The notes beneath the pieces are model-generated. The model did not search any database. It was not told where the DNA came from and saw nothing but the letters and a program-made list of their open reading frames with translations. The position numbers and the translations under genes are program-made. 64,000 nucleotides of DNA from Mycoemilia scoparia (lineage: Eukaryota; Kickxellomycota; Kickxellomycetes; Kickxellales; Kickxellaceae). Shown here piece by piece: positions 54,730 through 64,000 of the stretch. Position 1 is the stretch's first letter. Each line of letters starts with the position of its first letter. The DNA lies in NCBI GenBank assembly GCA_027575805.1, contig JANBPU010000023.1, positions 79,902 through 143,901 of the forward strand. Reading direction: 5' to 3'.

Positions 54730-55129
54730 TATGAAGGGAAGGAAGACCAATCTAGATGTTGGGTGAGAAATGCAGCTAGCTACCTTTAGTTATGTCTGGC
54801 GGTTTTCTTTTCGAGATTGGAGAAACAATAAAGAGAAATAGGTGCAACAGTAAATGCTGTGCTGGACAGATAAAATGTCATGTAAACCATAACCAACCAC
54901 TGGTGTTTGTTCAAAGAGAGAAACTGTCTTTGATGCATTCTTGTAGTAAAAGCAAGTAAGGGATAACAACACAGCCAAGCGTTTGTTGAAGAAAAAAGGC
55001 TATATCACGCTTTAACCATAACCAGGCTAAAATAGTCCAATCAATGCTAATGTATAAAAATATACAGCATACGAAAAGGCCTGGCAATTCTTAGAAGCAA
55101 TCCAGTGTCTTGGAAGTCTGAGTTATTAT

Positions 55130-55356
55130 AATAAAGAGGTGGTCATTTGTGCTAGCTGACGGTGGTCACACATTTGGCTGTGGATGCCTCTATAATCACT
55201 GGCCACCAAAAGATACTCTTCAAGCACAATAATCTATATGGGTAATAATTTTTGAAGGGTGAAAGTTTACTAGTAAAACTGGACATCCATTTGGCTTTGA
55301 TAACCCCTATAATCATTGGTTACCAAAAGTCACCCTTCGAAAATTATGATCCATAT
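55130..55356. mobile_element. Family-1a element with a second partial copy beside it
   Basis: The element at 55236-55356 is well preserved: left ATATGGGTAATAATTTTTGA then AGGGTG, right CACCCTTC then GAAAATTATGATCCATAT. Before it (about 55130-55240) lies a partial copy with CACATTTGGCTGTGGATGCC and TCACTGGCCACCAAAAGATA in the same order as a family-1a right half. The pair sits between the two PMT genes. Confidence 0.75.
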
Positions 55357-55533
55357 GATGCCTTGCTTGAAATTAGTTGCCAACAAAGCAATGGAATAGT
55401 GCTACTATTTAGTCCGCTTTGATGCAAAACTTGCGTTATGCTACAACCAGCCCTTTGATATCTGAACCACCTCCACTCTGATCATAATGTTCAGCATGTT
55501 CAATGAAGAGAATGTGTATTGCCAAAACGTTTC

Positions 55534-58500
55534 TTAAAAAACTGCAAAAAAGAATGTCTGAAGTGTAGCCTCTGGGAGAACTAGTTGTGCTGTCTCTTTA
55601 ACCTCGGGCACGTAGTCGACAGCCATATCGCATGGCAGCTTCCAGGACTTAAGCCAGCTAGCAGACTCGCACTGTTTCTTGGTCAAGGTCGTTCCATATG
55701 TGAATGGTGTAAACACGTAGAAGGCGTGGATTGAGTACGCAGCAAATGCGATATATAATGCAACGCGCTTGGCCCTCCCAATATTGGCTGTAAAAAAGTC
55801 CAGGGTTGCAGTCATGGCCATGATCCCTACCCAAAGTGCGGGGATGTAATAGTGAATAAAGAGCTCTCTCTTAATAAGAAACAGAGGCAGGAAGTTTACA
55901 GTCCACAGCAGAATAAAGAAGCCAAGAGATCCTGTGACACGTTTTTCTTGGCCACCCAGCAGAGAAATACGACGGGATTTCAAGAGTTTGGTTAAGAATA
56001 GCATTGATGTGCCGAACAAAATAGAAGCAGCAGAGCCCCACCATAGAGTCGGGTTTCCTAGCAGGTAAACAACATGTCCCTTTTTACCCCAGTAGCCAAT
56101 CCCGCCTTTTAGGAGAGGCCAGGCAGCTGGCCTGGATGCGAATCTGTGGTTGCCGATATTTTCCATGTGTAGGTTGACCATATTTTTGTTGTACTCGACA
56201 AATCTTCTCCACAAACCAGGCTTTTGGTAGCCAATCCTTTCTGTATGCTCTATTTTGACTGTTAGCGGCCATATGCTTCTATTAGTCTCATAACTGCGGA
56301 TTTGACCAATTATACATAAACTTATACCTAGTTTTTGTCCTACCTCTTGGATGCGTGGCTTCTTCTATATACCAAGTCGACTTCTTGGGCTTGGGGTTGA
56401 ACATACATATCGGTGCTGTTTGGCCAAACCCCCATTTTGGTAGTGCCTTCTGGCTATTGAACACATGGCAGCCTGTAACGACATGTCTGAGTCTGAACTT
56501 GGTTTCAATGGCCTTCAAGCTCTTTTTCTTTCTTTCTTCTCCCAGATTTATGGGGCTGTCGTTTATAGCTTCGATAGTGAATAAATCATGGGGATCCTCA
56601 GGCAAATTGATACCCCCATATCCTCTAATACATTCATATACCAGCAGTGTTATGACATGAACTTTTTTCAATGGGCTTAATAATAACAATACATTCTGAA
56701 AATTGTAGACTTACGTTAATTCAGTTGCGTGGCTCATAGTAGCCACAGGGGCGGGGTGATTGTGGCTGTGAAGATAGGCTCCCGTGTTTTTATGGCGCAG
56801 GCGTACAATATCTTCATCCAATACCGGCATTGGCTCGTCGTGGAGGATATACGTATTGTTGAACCCGACCCTTTGACGAACCACACCGTTTTCAATGTAC
56901 ATCGATGCCTTTTCGATAACCCAGATGTTGTTCGGCTCTGGAATGTCGTATATAGTTATCTGCTGCTGTTTGCTAGATTGGGGATGGTTCCAAAAGTAAT
57001 GATGCGAATGTAGGTAGCCATAGTTGTTTCCACTGTACCTGATTCGTACTTCTGATCCATAAAATATGTCTATAATTTCAGCACCAACAAGTGTTTTAGC
57101 GTGGACAACTTTCTGGCTACAATATTCTCTCCAGCTGAGGCATAATATGTATTAATTTATCAGTGCGGAGGTAACAGCTACTCTGCTCTCCATATCTCTT
57201 ACCACGCATGGTGTTTATTTCCCGAGCACCTTTCAGAGTAGAGTAAAACTCGGGAGTCATTATTCTATGACTTTCAGCATGAGTTAGAATGCTAAAGTTG
57301 ATGGCGATCGTTGCCAAATATATTGATGCTGGGATAATGACTAGTGCTACAACTCGAGTGGCTATATGAGCTCTCCATTTTCGCTACAAGCACAAATACA
57401 CAGAGATATGCATAAGTCTGGATGTGCATTGAAATGCATCGGTACCCAAATAGACGCATGCTTACCACGCTGACTCTGTTGTCGGTGACCATATCCCAAA
57501 GCTCCTTGCAAGCCGATAAATTGATTGCCAACATCACAAGAAAGCCGGTAAACCCCGTACTGATTGAGCACCCCACAAACATCCCAGTGGCCAGGAGCCA
57601 TGAATACCAGCCAAAGGTAGGAGCTGTGGCATCGTGGCGTCTAAATATGCACCATGACATCACACTCAAGCTCATAAAGAATAGCATTGGAGACTCTAGC
57701 AAAATTAGCCTGAATTGGGTAACCATGCAGTTTTCTATAGAGCAACATCAAGTTCAAAGGGATCAGAAGGGTCCTCGAAGAAGCACTAGTGCCTGACTAC
57801 GGACAGTGTTTGGGTGTTAACCTACCAAAGCACACGAAAATGGAACCAAGGAGAGATGTTTCGGTGCTATATTTTCATGCTTTGAGGGTCACAAATGTAA
57901 TGGGAACTGTTAGTGCCCCCATAAGGGCAGGGACCAAGCGCATGGCTACGTAGGGAACTTTGTCTTCGGCATAGCTCCTATATATAAATAATAAGAGTCA
58001 GCCAAAGTAAAGGGTTGTCACGAGCAAGCAACACTCTCTTGATAGACATGTTAATACCTTCCAACATTGTCAAAGTTAAATTGGCCATCATATCTGGCTA
58101 GCTTGCTTGCCAAAGTATACAACATTTTTCCTAGCGGCGGGTTAAGATCAGTAAAGTATAGCCCTTTTATATACTTTCCAATATATCCTCCGACGTGTAC
58201 CTCATCAAATCTATAATAAAGATAATTAGTTGTTGATATGCTTTCAGCATTTTCCATAAATTGATTGACAGAAAATTATCAACATCCCGCATTGTATGGA
58301 ATTAGTCCCTATATACTTACACAACTACATTAGGAATATCCAATCGCCAGCATCTAACTATTATAGAAACAAGAGTGATCGAAAGGATGCATAGTCCATA
58401 TATCCATTTTTCTGTTGAATATCCCTGAAATCTGGGGCTGATCCTATTTCTAAGCTTGACCCTATTGAGTCCAGCTTTTCCCAATTGACTCTTGTTATGG

Positions 58501-58598
58501 ATTCCAAAAGAGCCCTTGTCTGTGCTCTTAAATCTATTGCACAAGCTCCTAAGCCCAGAATGGCTCTGTGTTGTGGTGCAACTTTCTGGAACGGTCAT
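55534..58598 (-). pseudogene. PMT4-type mannosyltransferase paralogue with an in-frame TGA
   Basis: Eight exons: complement(join(55534..56249,56344..56624,56715..57069,57203..57383,57466..57734,57826..57977,58058..58210,58321..58598)), 795 codons including the stop. Family blocks are kept: VVFDEVHVGGYIGKYIKGLY, KVPYVAMRLVPALMGALTVP, NCMVTQFRLILLESPMLFF, MIR-type segments (YGYLHSHHYFWNHPQSSKQ; VRLRHKNTGAYLHSHNH) and NFLPLFLIKRELFIHYYIPA. It differs from its neighbour at several usual positions (LNPPLGK for VHPPLAK, HYYIPA for HHYLPA). In exon 3 a TGA at 57875-57877 interrupts an otherwise continuous frame, shortly before LLGSIFVCF. All other exons keep phase and splice sites. It may be a recent pseudogene, a sequencing error (TGG differs by one base) or an allele. 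Recoding is unlikely, since TGA ends other genes here. Confidence 0.75.
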
Positions 58599-59484
58599 TA
58601 TACGGTGTATTTCTATCAAGAAAAAGTACGACTCTGAATTGTAGTAAAGATGGAATTGTTTATACCTGAGTAAAAATATGGTGTGTTTGATAGAGCTCAG
58701 CCTATCGATTTATCTTACCAACTCAGCACAAGGTATCCTATTTTAAATGAAATATATATACATGTACAGACCAAGATGAAAGTTGAAGAAAGATTTTAGA
58801 TGCCATATCAGCTTTATCTGAGCTCTTGTTATATTCTTTCCAGCGGTACCCGCGGATTTCGAATCTGTTTTGAAATTTATTTACTCTACATGAAGCAGCA
58901 CATGGCTGAAAAACCACCCTAGAAAGTATGTTTCATATATGTACTCAGATTGGACTTTACCAACATTTGTGTTGGGAGACAAGGTAGTAGGTCTGATACA
59001 TGGCCCATGTGTATCTAACACCATGGGCTATTCCTAGGTTTTTGGATCCACTAAATTTCTGTTCAAAATACCGGATAGAGCATGCTATGCATCATCGGTA
59101 AAGATTTACTTGCATGCAGTGACATGCATAGCCTTACGAAGCAGCACTACAGCCAGCCCGTAGTAATTATTGTGCTATAAAAGCCCAATTAAGAGCAAGC
59201 GCTAAGAATACGGGAACATTTCATTAGTGATCGAATCTATGGTAGACGGAAATGAGCCTTGTTAGATTTTGGTCCAATCACTAGCCATTTGATATGCACA
59301 ACTCCTGGAGACCAATTTTGCCTATAGCCCTGTGAGCTTTGGCCATATATTGATGATAGCTTTTCGTAGATAGTGGAAAAGCAGTAGTTTATTACAAAAA
59401 TGCCAAAATGTCTGCTTAGACCAATTCATTAACGTAACATTACAATCTGTTCATCACAGAAATATAGGCCATGCATAGCTGTCT
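58599..59484. other. Spacer with a dispersed repeat
   Basis: The 886 bases between SWEET and the PMT paralogue include a segment at 59258-59350 (GGTCCAATCACTAGCCATTT, then CCAATTTTGCCTATAGCCCT) that resembles 41490-41570. The rest shows no gene. The promoter of the PMT paralogue should lie near 58600-58800. Confidence 0.5.
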
Positions 59485-60524
59485 TTATGCTAGTGACCTC
59501 ATGGCGATGTCAGAGCCAGGGTCATCTGTCTGGATTTGCTTTTGATTTGGTTGACGGCGTCCATATAAGCCAATCAAGGCCAGCTGTATTGCTGATAAAA
59601 CAAATCCAGTTGCATTTGGAAGTATTATGTATGGATCAGATAATGTTAATCCATAGGCTGCCCAAAAGAGCGTATTTCCAAGAGATGCGAGTGTTGTTGT
59701 GGGGATGAGCACAGATGCATCTTTCCTCGTAATTATGTATTTCTATATGTATAATATGTTATTGTTGGCTATTTTATGAATCAATGAGCAGTTCTGAGTA
59801 GATCATGCGTTTTGGGTGTCGAGTGCCTTACTAGTTGACCCAAAGGCGCTGCAAATAGTGCCATCGATGAAACGCTCGCAACAATTCCAAATAAATCAAT
59901 TGCTTTTGGACTTCGATAAAAATCCACATAGCCCAGACACAGAAAGGACAATGCAAGGGTTTTTAGCACGCCCAGTTCTGCATCTCTCTAAAAGCATAAG
60001 TACAGTGAAAAGCTCATGTGTTAGTATATACCGTGAAAAGTTACAGTTTGCTATGTCTTGTTTGAATTCTAATACCGACCTTTATGTTTGAATATCTCCA
60101 GCAACAATACACCACAAAGGCTGAAATTGCCAATCCGATTCCATTACAAAATAGTATAAACATATCGTCCTTTAGAAATGCGTATTTCACCCACAGTATA
60201 CAACTACAAATGATGCATAAATATGTCGACAAGCAGTTTACTACATGTTTCGCTCAAATTCAAATGATGCAGTAACATTGTACTAACCATACCTCCCCAA
60301 AGCGACTAGGTAAGGTAGATGAGGAAGACTTGTTCCTGCTTTGCTGGCCATTTTCAAGCTTCTGACTGCAGCCCTACATACAAATCAATGTTATATATAC
60401 ATTCCGCATCAGCATTGTATGAAATGGTCAAAGAACGATGCTAAAGAAAATGCACTTGCAATTGACTTATATAAAGAATGCAAGAAAATAACACAGCAAC
60501 ATATGCTACCAGCTGCTCTGCCAT
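59485..60524 (-). CDS. SWEET-family sugar transporter
   Basis: Five exons give 227 aa: complement(join(59485..59742,59832..59987,60080..60203,60293..60373,60460..60524)). SWEETs are seven-helix bidirectional sugar uniporters made of two MtN3 repeats and a linker helix. Repeat 1: AEQLVAYVAVLFSCILYISQ, then TSLPHLPYLVALGSCILWVK, then DDMFILFCNGIGLAISAFVV. Linker helix: VLKTLALSFLCLGYV. Repeat 2: DLFGIVASVSSMALFAAPLG, then LASLGNTLFWAAYGLTLSDP, then YIILPNATGFVLSAIQLALI. Spacing and size equal animal SWEET1 (221 aa). Intron 1 (60374-60459) uses a GC donor (GCAAGT); intron 2 must splice at 60204-60205 to keep LVALGSCILW. The third donor (GTCGGT at 60079) is weak. The family is found in few fungi, mostly early-diverging ones. 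Confidence 0.87.
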
Positions 60525-61580
60525 ATCCTTGCTTTGGTTGTGAGAAAGGGCCGACTATAAATAAAAATATCAACAAAGAAGCTAAAGAAGCAATACACTA
60601 ATATACAAATCCATAACCTAGCCACAAAGTTCTCTAGGAAAGCCCATAACTTTTCTTTGAGTTATTAACATCAGTCAAGATCAGCAATACTTATTGTGCC
60701 CAACAGCTGTTTGGTTTGGTGGCACAATAGTCCATTTGGACCTATTCGGTATACACACCCACCAAAAGTCTCTGTCCTGCAATATTTATTAGGTGTTTGC
60801 TCCATTGTTTAGCAAGTTCTCCACAAGAAGGAAACAGACAGTTACCCTCACACATTCCCTGCAAATCGACCCATAAGCTTTACATTTTGGCTTGAGTCTC
60901 AGCGATGATTCGCTAATATCTAAGGGATTATCCTGGTACTCTTTTAGATGAGACCGCTCTGCCATATGGGTAATAATTTTTGAAGGGTGAAAGTTTACTA
61001 GTAAAACTGGACACCCATTTGGCTGTGATTGACACTATAATCATCGGTCACCAAAATTCACCCTTCAAAAATTATGATCCATATAGAGCATTACTAACAT
61101 GGCCACACTTTTTAATGGAGAATAGCACAAAACAGCTTTTGGTTTGGTCTTTAACAAAGATTCGATGTTTAGAAATAGACCAGGTTTATTGAAAATCATA
61201 GCTTTGTCTTTTTATAATTGATTCTGGAGCTTATTTATGTGTAAAGTTTGGCTTGCATATCGATTTACTAGCCCATTAGTTTAAGTTGCTAATTTTCAGT
61301 ATAACAAAAGAAGCTATTATAGAAATGAATAAATATCATATTGAAATTACAGTGGGCACAGCAAAGTGCATCGAAACTGTTGCCATCTAGAAAATACTGG
61401 AGCTTGGTGTTAAAGAAGGGTACGGTGCCTGGTATTTTGGTTATAGAAATAATAAAGTGTTCTGAGTAAATCGCAACTATAGGATGCTGATGTCAGGTTT
61501 AGAGTAAAAGAAATTCATCATTAGTGGTGCATATACTGGTCATTAAAAGGTCTTTAAGGGCTTCAGGGATATGGGGTGAT
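60525..61580. other. Spacer with family-2 and family-1 repeats
   Basis: This 1.06 kb spacer between PPZ and SWEET contains a family-2 copy (60808-60956) directly followed by a family-1a element (60964-61084). The remainder is AT-rich. The SWEET promoter should lie in the first few hundred bases and the PPZ 3' end near 61580. Confidence 0.6.
60808..61084. mobile_element. Composite: family-2 repeat followed by an intact family-1a element
   Basis: Family 2 runs from CAAGTTCTCCACAAGAAGGA through CATTCCCTGCAAATCGACCC to CTTTTAGATGAGACCGCTCT. Seven bases later the family-1a element starts (ATATGGGTAATAATTTTTGA then AGGGTG) and ends at 61084 (CACCCTTCAAAAATTATGAT then CCATAT). It is among the best preserved family-1 copies in the window. 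Confidence 0.75.
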
Positions 61581-63182
61581 TCACGGGATATGTTGCGGGT
61601 GGGGGTTGTCACTTCTGCTAGGAATAATCCTCAGGTTATTCCTTCTCCGCCGGTTCCAAAAGCTGCTCTCAATTCGTGACATACATGCCAACAAATTTTC
61701 CGAAAGCGGCTTTAGGATTTCGAACGAACAAAGCAGATTCTCGTTGACGTTCATTACCGCGCCAGAGTTGTCGAATTCGCCACAGTAGTTTGGGGCAGAG
61801 AACACAGTCACGAGCTGACGTTCGTGGAAAAACTCGTATCCATCCTCAACAACCATGTGCGCCCGACAGATAAGATCGAAGTCCATGCGGTTAAGAAAAT
61901 CTGTAATGACGTCTTTCCCAAAGCAGTACGAAACGCCTCTCTCGTTTTCCTCCCAATCGACAGCATTGTCAGATGGATCCGACCAAAGAAGATCATTGAG
62001 GAGTCCCCGGTCAGGAACATCGCATGGCCGAGGAAGGCTGCGAATCATATCCATATCATGGAGCTCTGGCGAAAGCCCGCCATGAACACAAAATATCTTA
62101 TTTGCCACGACCGCCGATATCGGCAGGGCGTTGAATGTATTAATGAATGTTTTCCATATCTTGACGCTACATCGGCGCTTGCACTCATCATAGAAGCCAT
62201 ATACGCGGGTGACGTTGGCACACTCGTGGTTTCCACGCAGCAGGAAAAAGTTATCCGGGTACTTGATTTTGTAGCAGAACAAGAGGAGTATTGTTTCCAG
62301 ACTTTGCTTTCCACGATCTACATAGTCTCCTAGGAATAGATAGTTACACTGGGGCGGAAAGCCGCACTTATCAAAAAGTCTCAGCAGGTCGGTATATTGC
62401 CCATGCACGTCCCCTGTGATTTTCACTGGAGCTGCGAGCTCAAGTAGAGTGGGCTGCGATAGAAACACCTCCCTCGCTGCGTGGCAGACTGCCATAATCT
62501 CTGAATTTCGTAGACACACTGATTTGTTGACTTTTCCTGAAAACCCAACCTCGAGAAGTCGGAATATCATGTCATCAATATTAAACCGCTTGTGCGACTT
62601 TTCTGGGTGTTGAACAACAGCAACTTCGTCGCCATCGTCGGTTGGCATGTAGTTTGTTAGTGCCATTGTTGAGGTGTCTCTTATGCTTATTCTTGTCCCC
62701 GCCGAGGCTGTTCCGGGTGGTGCCGTAAGTATAGGCTCGCCAGGTTTGTCGCGATAGCTCCTGGTTGAGCTCAAAGCGCTAAGGTCCCTTACATCGCCTC
62801 CACCAACATGCTCGTCTGAAATGTTATCTTTAGAAAGTCCGAAGCGATTCCGAATTGAGAGTCTAGATTCCCGCGTGTTTGTAATAGCGAGAGGGCTTAG
62901 CTCATTCCCCAGCGTTTCGTTGGCATGTTTATCTTGTTTTTCGCCGTCAACTCCTTGGTTTGAGGTTTGCTTACCAGTACGCTTAAGGCGGGGAACTCCA
63001 TTGCTCTTTGTGGGATTCCTCTCTAGTGTCTGATTACCTGTTATGCTATCAGATTCCTCTTCTACTGTCTGCATAGGGCCTGCACCAACCTGCTGTTTTG
63101 TCGTGTTTTCATTATGCCCCGAGACGCTTTCTGTTGAGGCCTTGCTATGCACTCGATTTCTCTTTGAAGATGCATTGCCCAT
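61581..63182 (-). CDS. PPZ1: Serine/threonine protein phosphatase PP-Z
   Basis: A single exon encodes 533 aa. PPZ is a fungal PP1-like phosphatase that controls cation homeostasis and is inhibited by Hal3. MGNASSK at the N-terminus is an N-myristoylation signal, as in yeast Ppz1. Residues ~8-200 are a polar, disordered extension rich in S, T and N. The catalytic domain (~205-505) is complete: [20 protein letters not shown], then [20 protein letters not shown] (metal ligands, 257 onward), then [62 protein letters not shown] and [18 protein letters not shown]. The long N-terminal extension separates it from Glc7/PP1. A basic tail with RRRRNN closes it. Confidence 0.96.
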   Translation of the reverse strand: MGNASSKRNRVHSKASTESVSGHNENTTKQQVGAGPMQTVEEESDSITGNQTLERNPTKSNGVPRLKRTGKQTSNQGVDGEKQDKHANETLGNELSPLAITNTRESRLSIRNRFGLSKDNISDEHVGGGDVRDLSALSSTRSYRDKPGEPILTAPPGTASAGTRISIRDTSTMALTNYMPTDDGDEVAVVQHPEKSHKRFNIDDMIFRLLEVGFSGKVNKSVCLRNSEIMAVCHAAREVFLSQPTLLELAAPVKITGDVHGQYTDLLRLFDKCGFPPQCNYLFLGDYVDRGKQSLETILLLFCYKIKYPDNFFLLRGNHECANVTRVYGFYDECKRRCSVKIWKTFINTFNALPISAVVANKIFCVHGGLSPELHDMDMIRSLPRPCDVPDRGLLNDLLWSDPSDNAVDWEENERGVSYCFGKDVITDFLNRMDFDLICRAHMVVEDGYEFFHERQLVTVFSAPNYCGEFDNSGAVMNVNENLLCSFEILKPLSENLLACMSRIESSFWNRRRRNNLRIIPSRSDNPHPQHIP

Positions 63183-64000
63183 TTATACGCTTCAGAGCCA
63201 CTTTGCTGCTGGCGTCGCAAATACGTGTTAATTTGGCTTTGTGTTTCCAATGGGGGAAATAATTGGAACCTTCAGAGGTAAGGAGTTGCGAAGACCTGCT
63301 TTAATAAATGAGAATAGATAAATCCTGAAACCTGTGAAAGGGTAAAGCCTAAAGAAAGGGTGATATGTACCAAAGTGAATGCTGCTTGATGTTTCAGCTG
63401 AAACAAATTTTAAGGGTCGGGTAGGAATGTTTTAATTACTATAATTTGGCTAGGAGGAAAGGGAATAACAAAACAATATTTTGGTTTCATACACCAAAAT
63501 ACTCTGGTTGATATTTTGGTTTAAAACCCATAACATTGCAATGTTTTTTATTGTCATTTCATTTAGAATATAATTTTTTATTACAAAAAAAGCTATTAGG
63601 CAATGGCCAATATGATTCATACCAAGCAACCCAAAATGAAACTAGGTTATCCTGAATGATTCAGAATCACTCTGATTAACTAAAATTCTGATTTAAGTAT
63701 CTTATCCCTTATGCCTCTTTTATTAGTTTAGTTTTATTAATGAAGAGTTTCATCATCTTCATTACCTTTTATATAATCATACTTTTATTTATTTGAAAAT
63801 GTCAATCCATAGGATTAGCTCTAATAAACTGCCAAGTTAAACCTTTGAAGTAGTAATAATTGCTATAAGAAATATATACCTTTAACTAAATCATTTTAAC
63901 CTAAAGTTTATTTAAAAATACTTACAAGGGAAGTGTTTTTACATGAAATCCTATAAACACAAGTGTTATATACCGTTGGAAAGCTCTCGTTTGGGAGAGC
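63183..64000. other. AT-rich region upstream of PPZ to the window end
   Basis: The first few hundred bases should hold the PPZ promoter and leader. From about 63460 the DNA is extremely AT-rich, with a TTTTGGTTT motif repeated near 63480 and 63512. I see no coding frame, tRNA or repeat family copy. Confidence 0.5.

Noticed and set aside
57875..57877. TGA recoded as an amino acid
   Set aside because: TGA is the terminal stop of DONSON, the coiled-coil gene, Cue2 and Bud32 in this same window, so general reassignment is excluded, and no selenocysteine context is expected here.
57826..57977. A short intron removing the TGA in the PMT4 paralogue
   Set aside because: The only nearby donor/acceptor pairs give introns of 17 or 26 nt and shift the frame away from the conserved segment that follows. 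I kept the TGA as a real feature of the sequence.

Overview
The window is nuclear DNA from a fungus, probably an early-diverging one; Kickxellomycotina or another Zoopagomycota lineage would fit, but this is inference. The genes are compact and rich in short (about 50-120 nt) spliceosomal introns. DNA between genes is AT-rich. The set includes fungal markers (PPZ phosphatase, PMT O-mannosyltransferases, Spc7, Hse1) together with genes that yeasts have lost (DONSON, SSX2IP/Msd1, a SWEET transporter, a LAMTOR3-like protein). I joined exons by hand from reading frame, splice sites and family conservation. I count 22 well-supported protein genes plus one possible partial gene at the left edge.

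Layout. 0-12.4 kb: a multi-Myb protein (-), a coiled-coil protein (+), DONSON (-) and Msd1/SSX2IP (+). 12.6-20.1 kb: mitochondrial uS19m (-), ESCRT-0 Hse1 (+), mitochondrial bS18m (-), a small unknown protein (-) and splicing factor SF3A3/Prp9 (+). 20.1-25 kb: repeat-rich DNA around a single-exon SPOC-domain gene (-). 25-30.4 kb: a Cue2-like CUE/Smr endonuclease (+) and Cdc25 (-). 30.4-34 kb: the largest stretch without a confident gene. 34-41.3 kb: Bud32 (-), V-ATPase subunit e (-) and kinetochore Spc7/KNL1 (+). 42-49.2 kb: cohesin SMC3, EMC10 and a LAMTOR3-like gene (all +). 49.5-64 kb: Cns1/TTC4, two tandem PMT4-type mannosyltransferases, a SWEET transporter and PPZ (all -), with repeat-rich spacers.

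Neighbours look independently transcribed, often as divergent pairs sharing a 0.35-0.55 kb spacer. Several act in DNA replication and chromosome segregation (DONSON, Msd1, Cdc25, Spc7, SMC3). Others serve the secretory pathway (EMC10, PMTs), mitochondrial translation, and RNA processing or quality control (SF3A3, Cue2).

Main points of interest: (1) seven secure and one ambiguous GC-AG introns among about 100 hand-built introns, far above the usual ~1%; (2) two families of short inverted-repeat elements, repeatedly abutting one another and sitting inside introns; (3) a Myb protein built from four tandem ~155-residue modules; (4) a PMT4 tandem duplicate with one in-frame TGA in an otherwise intact gene.
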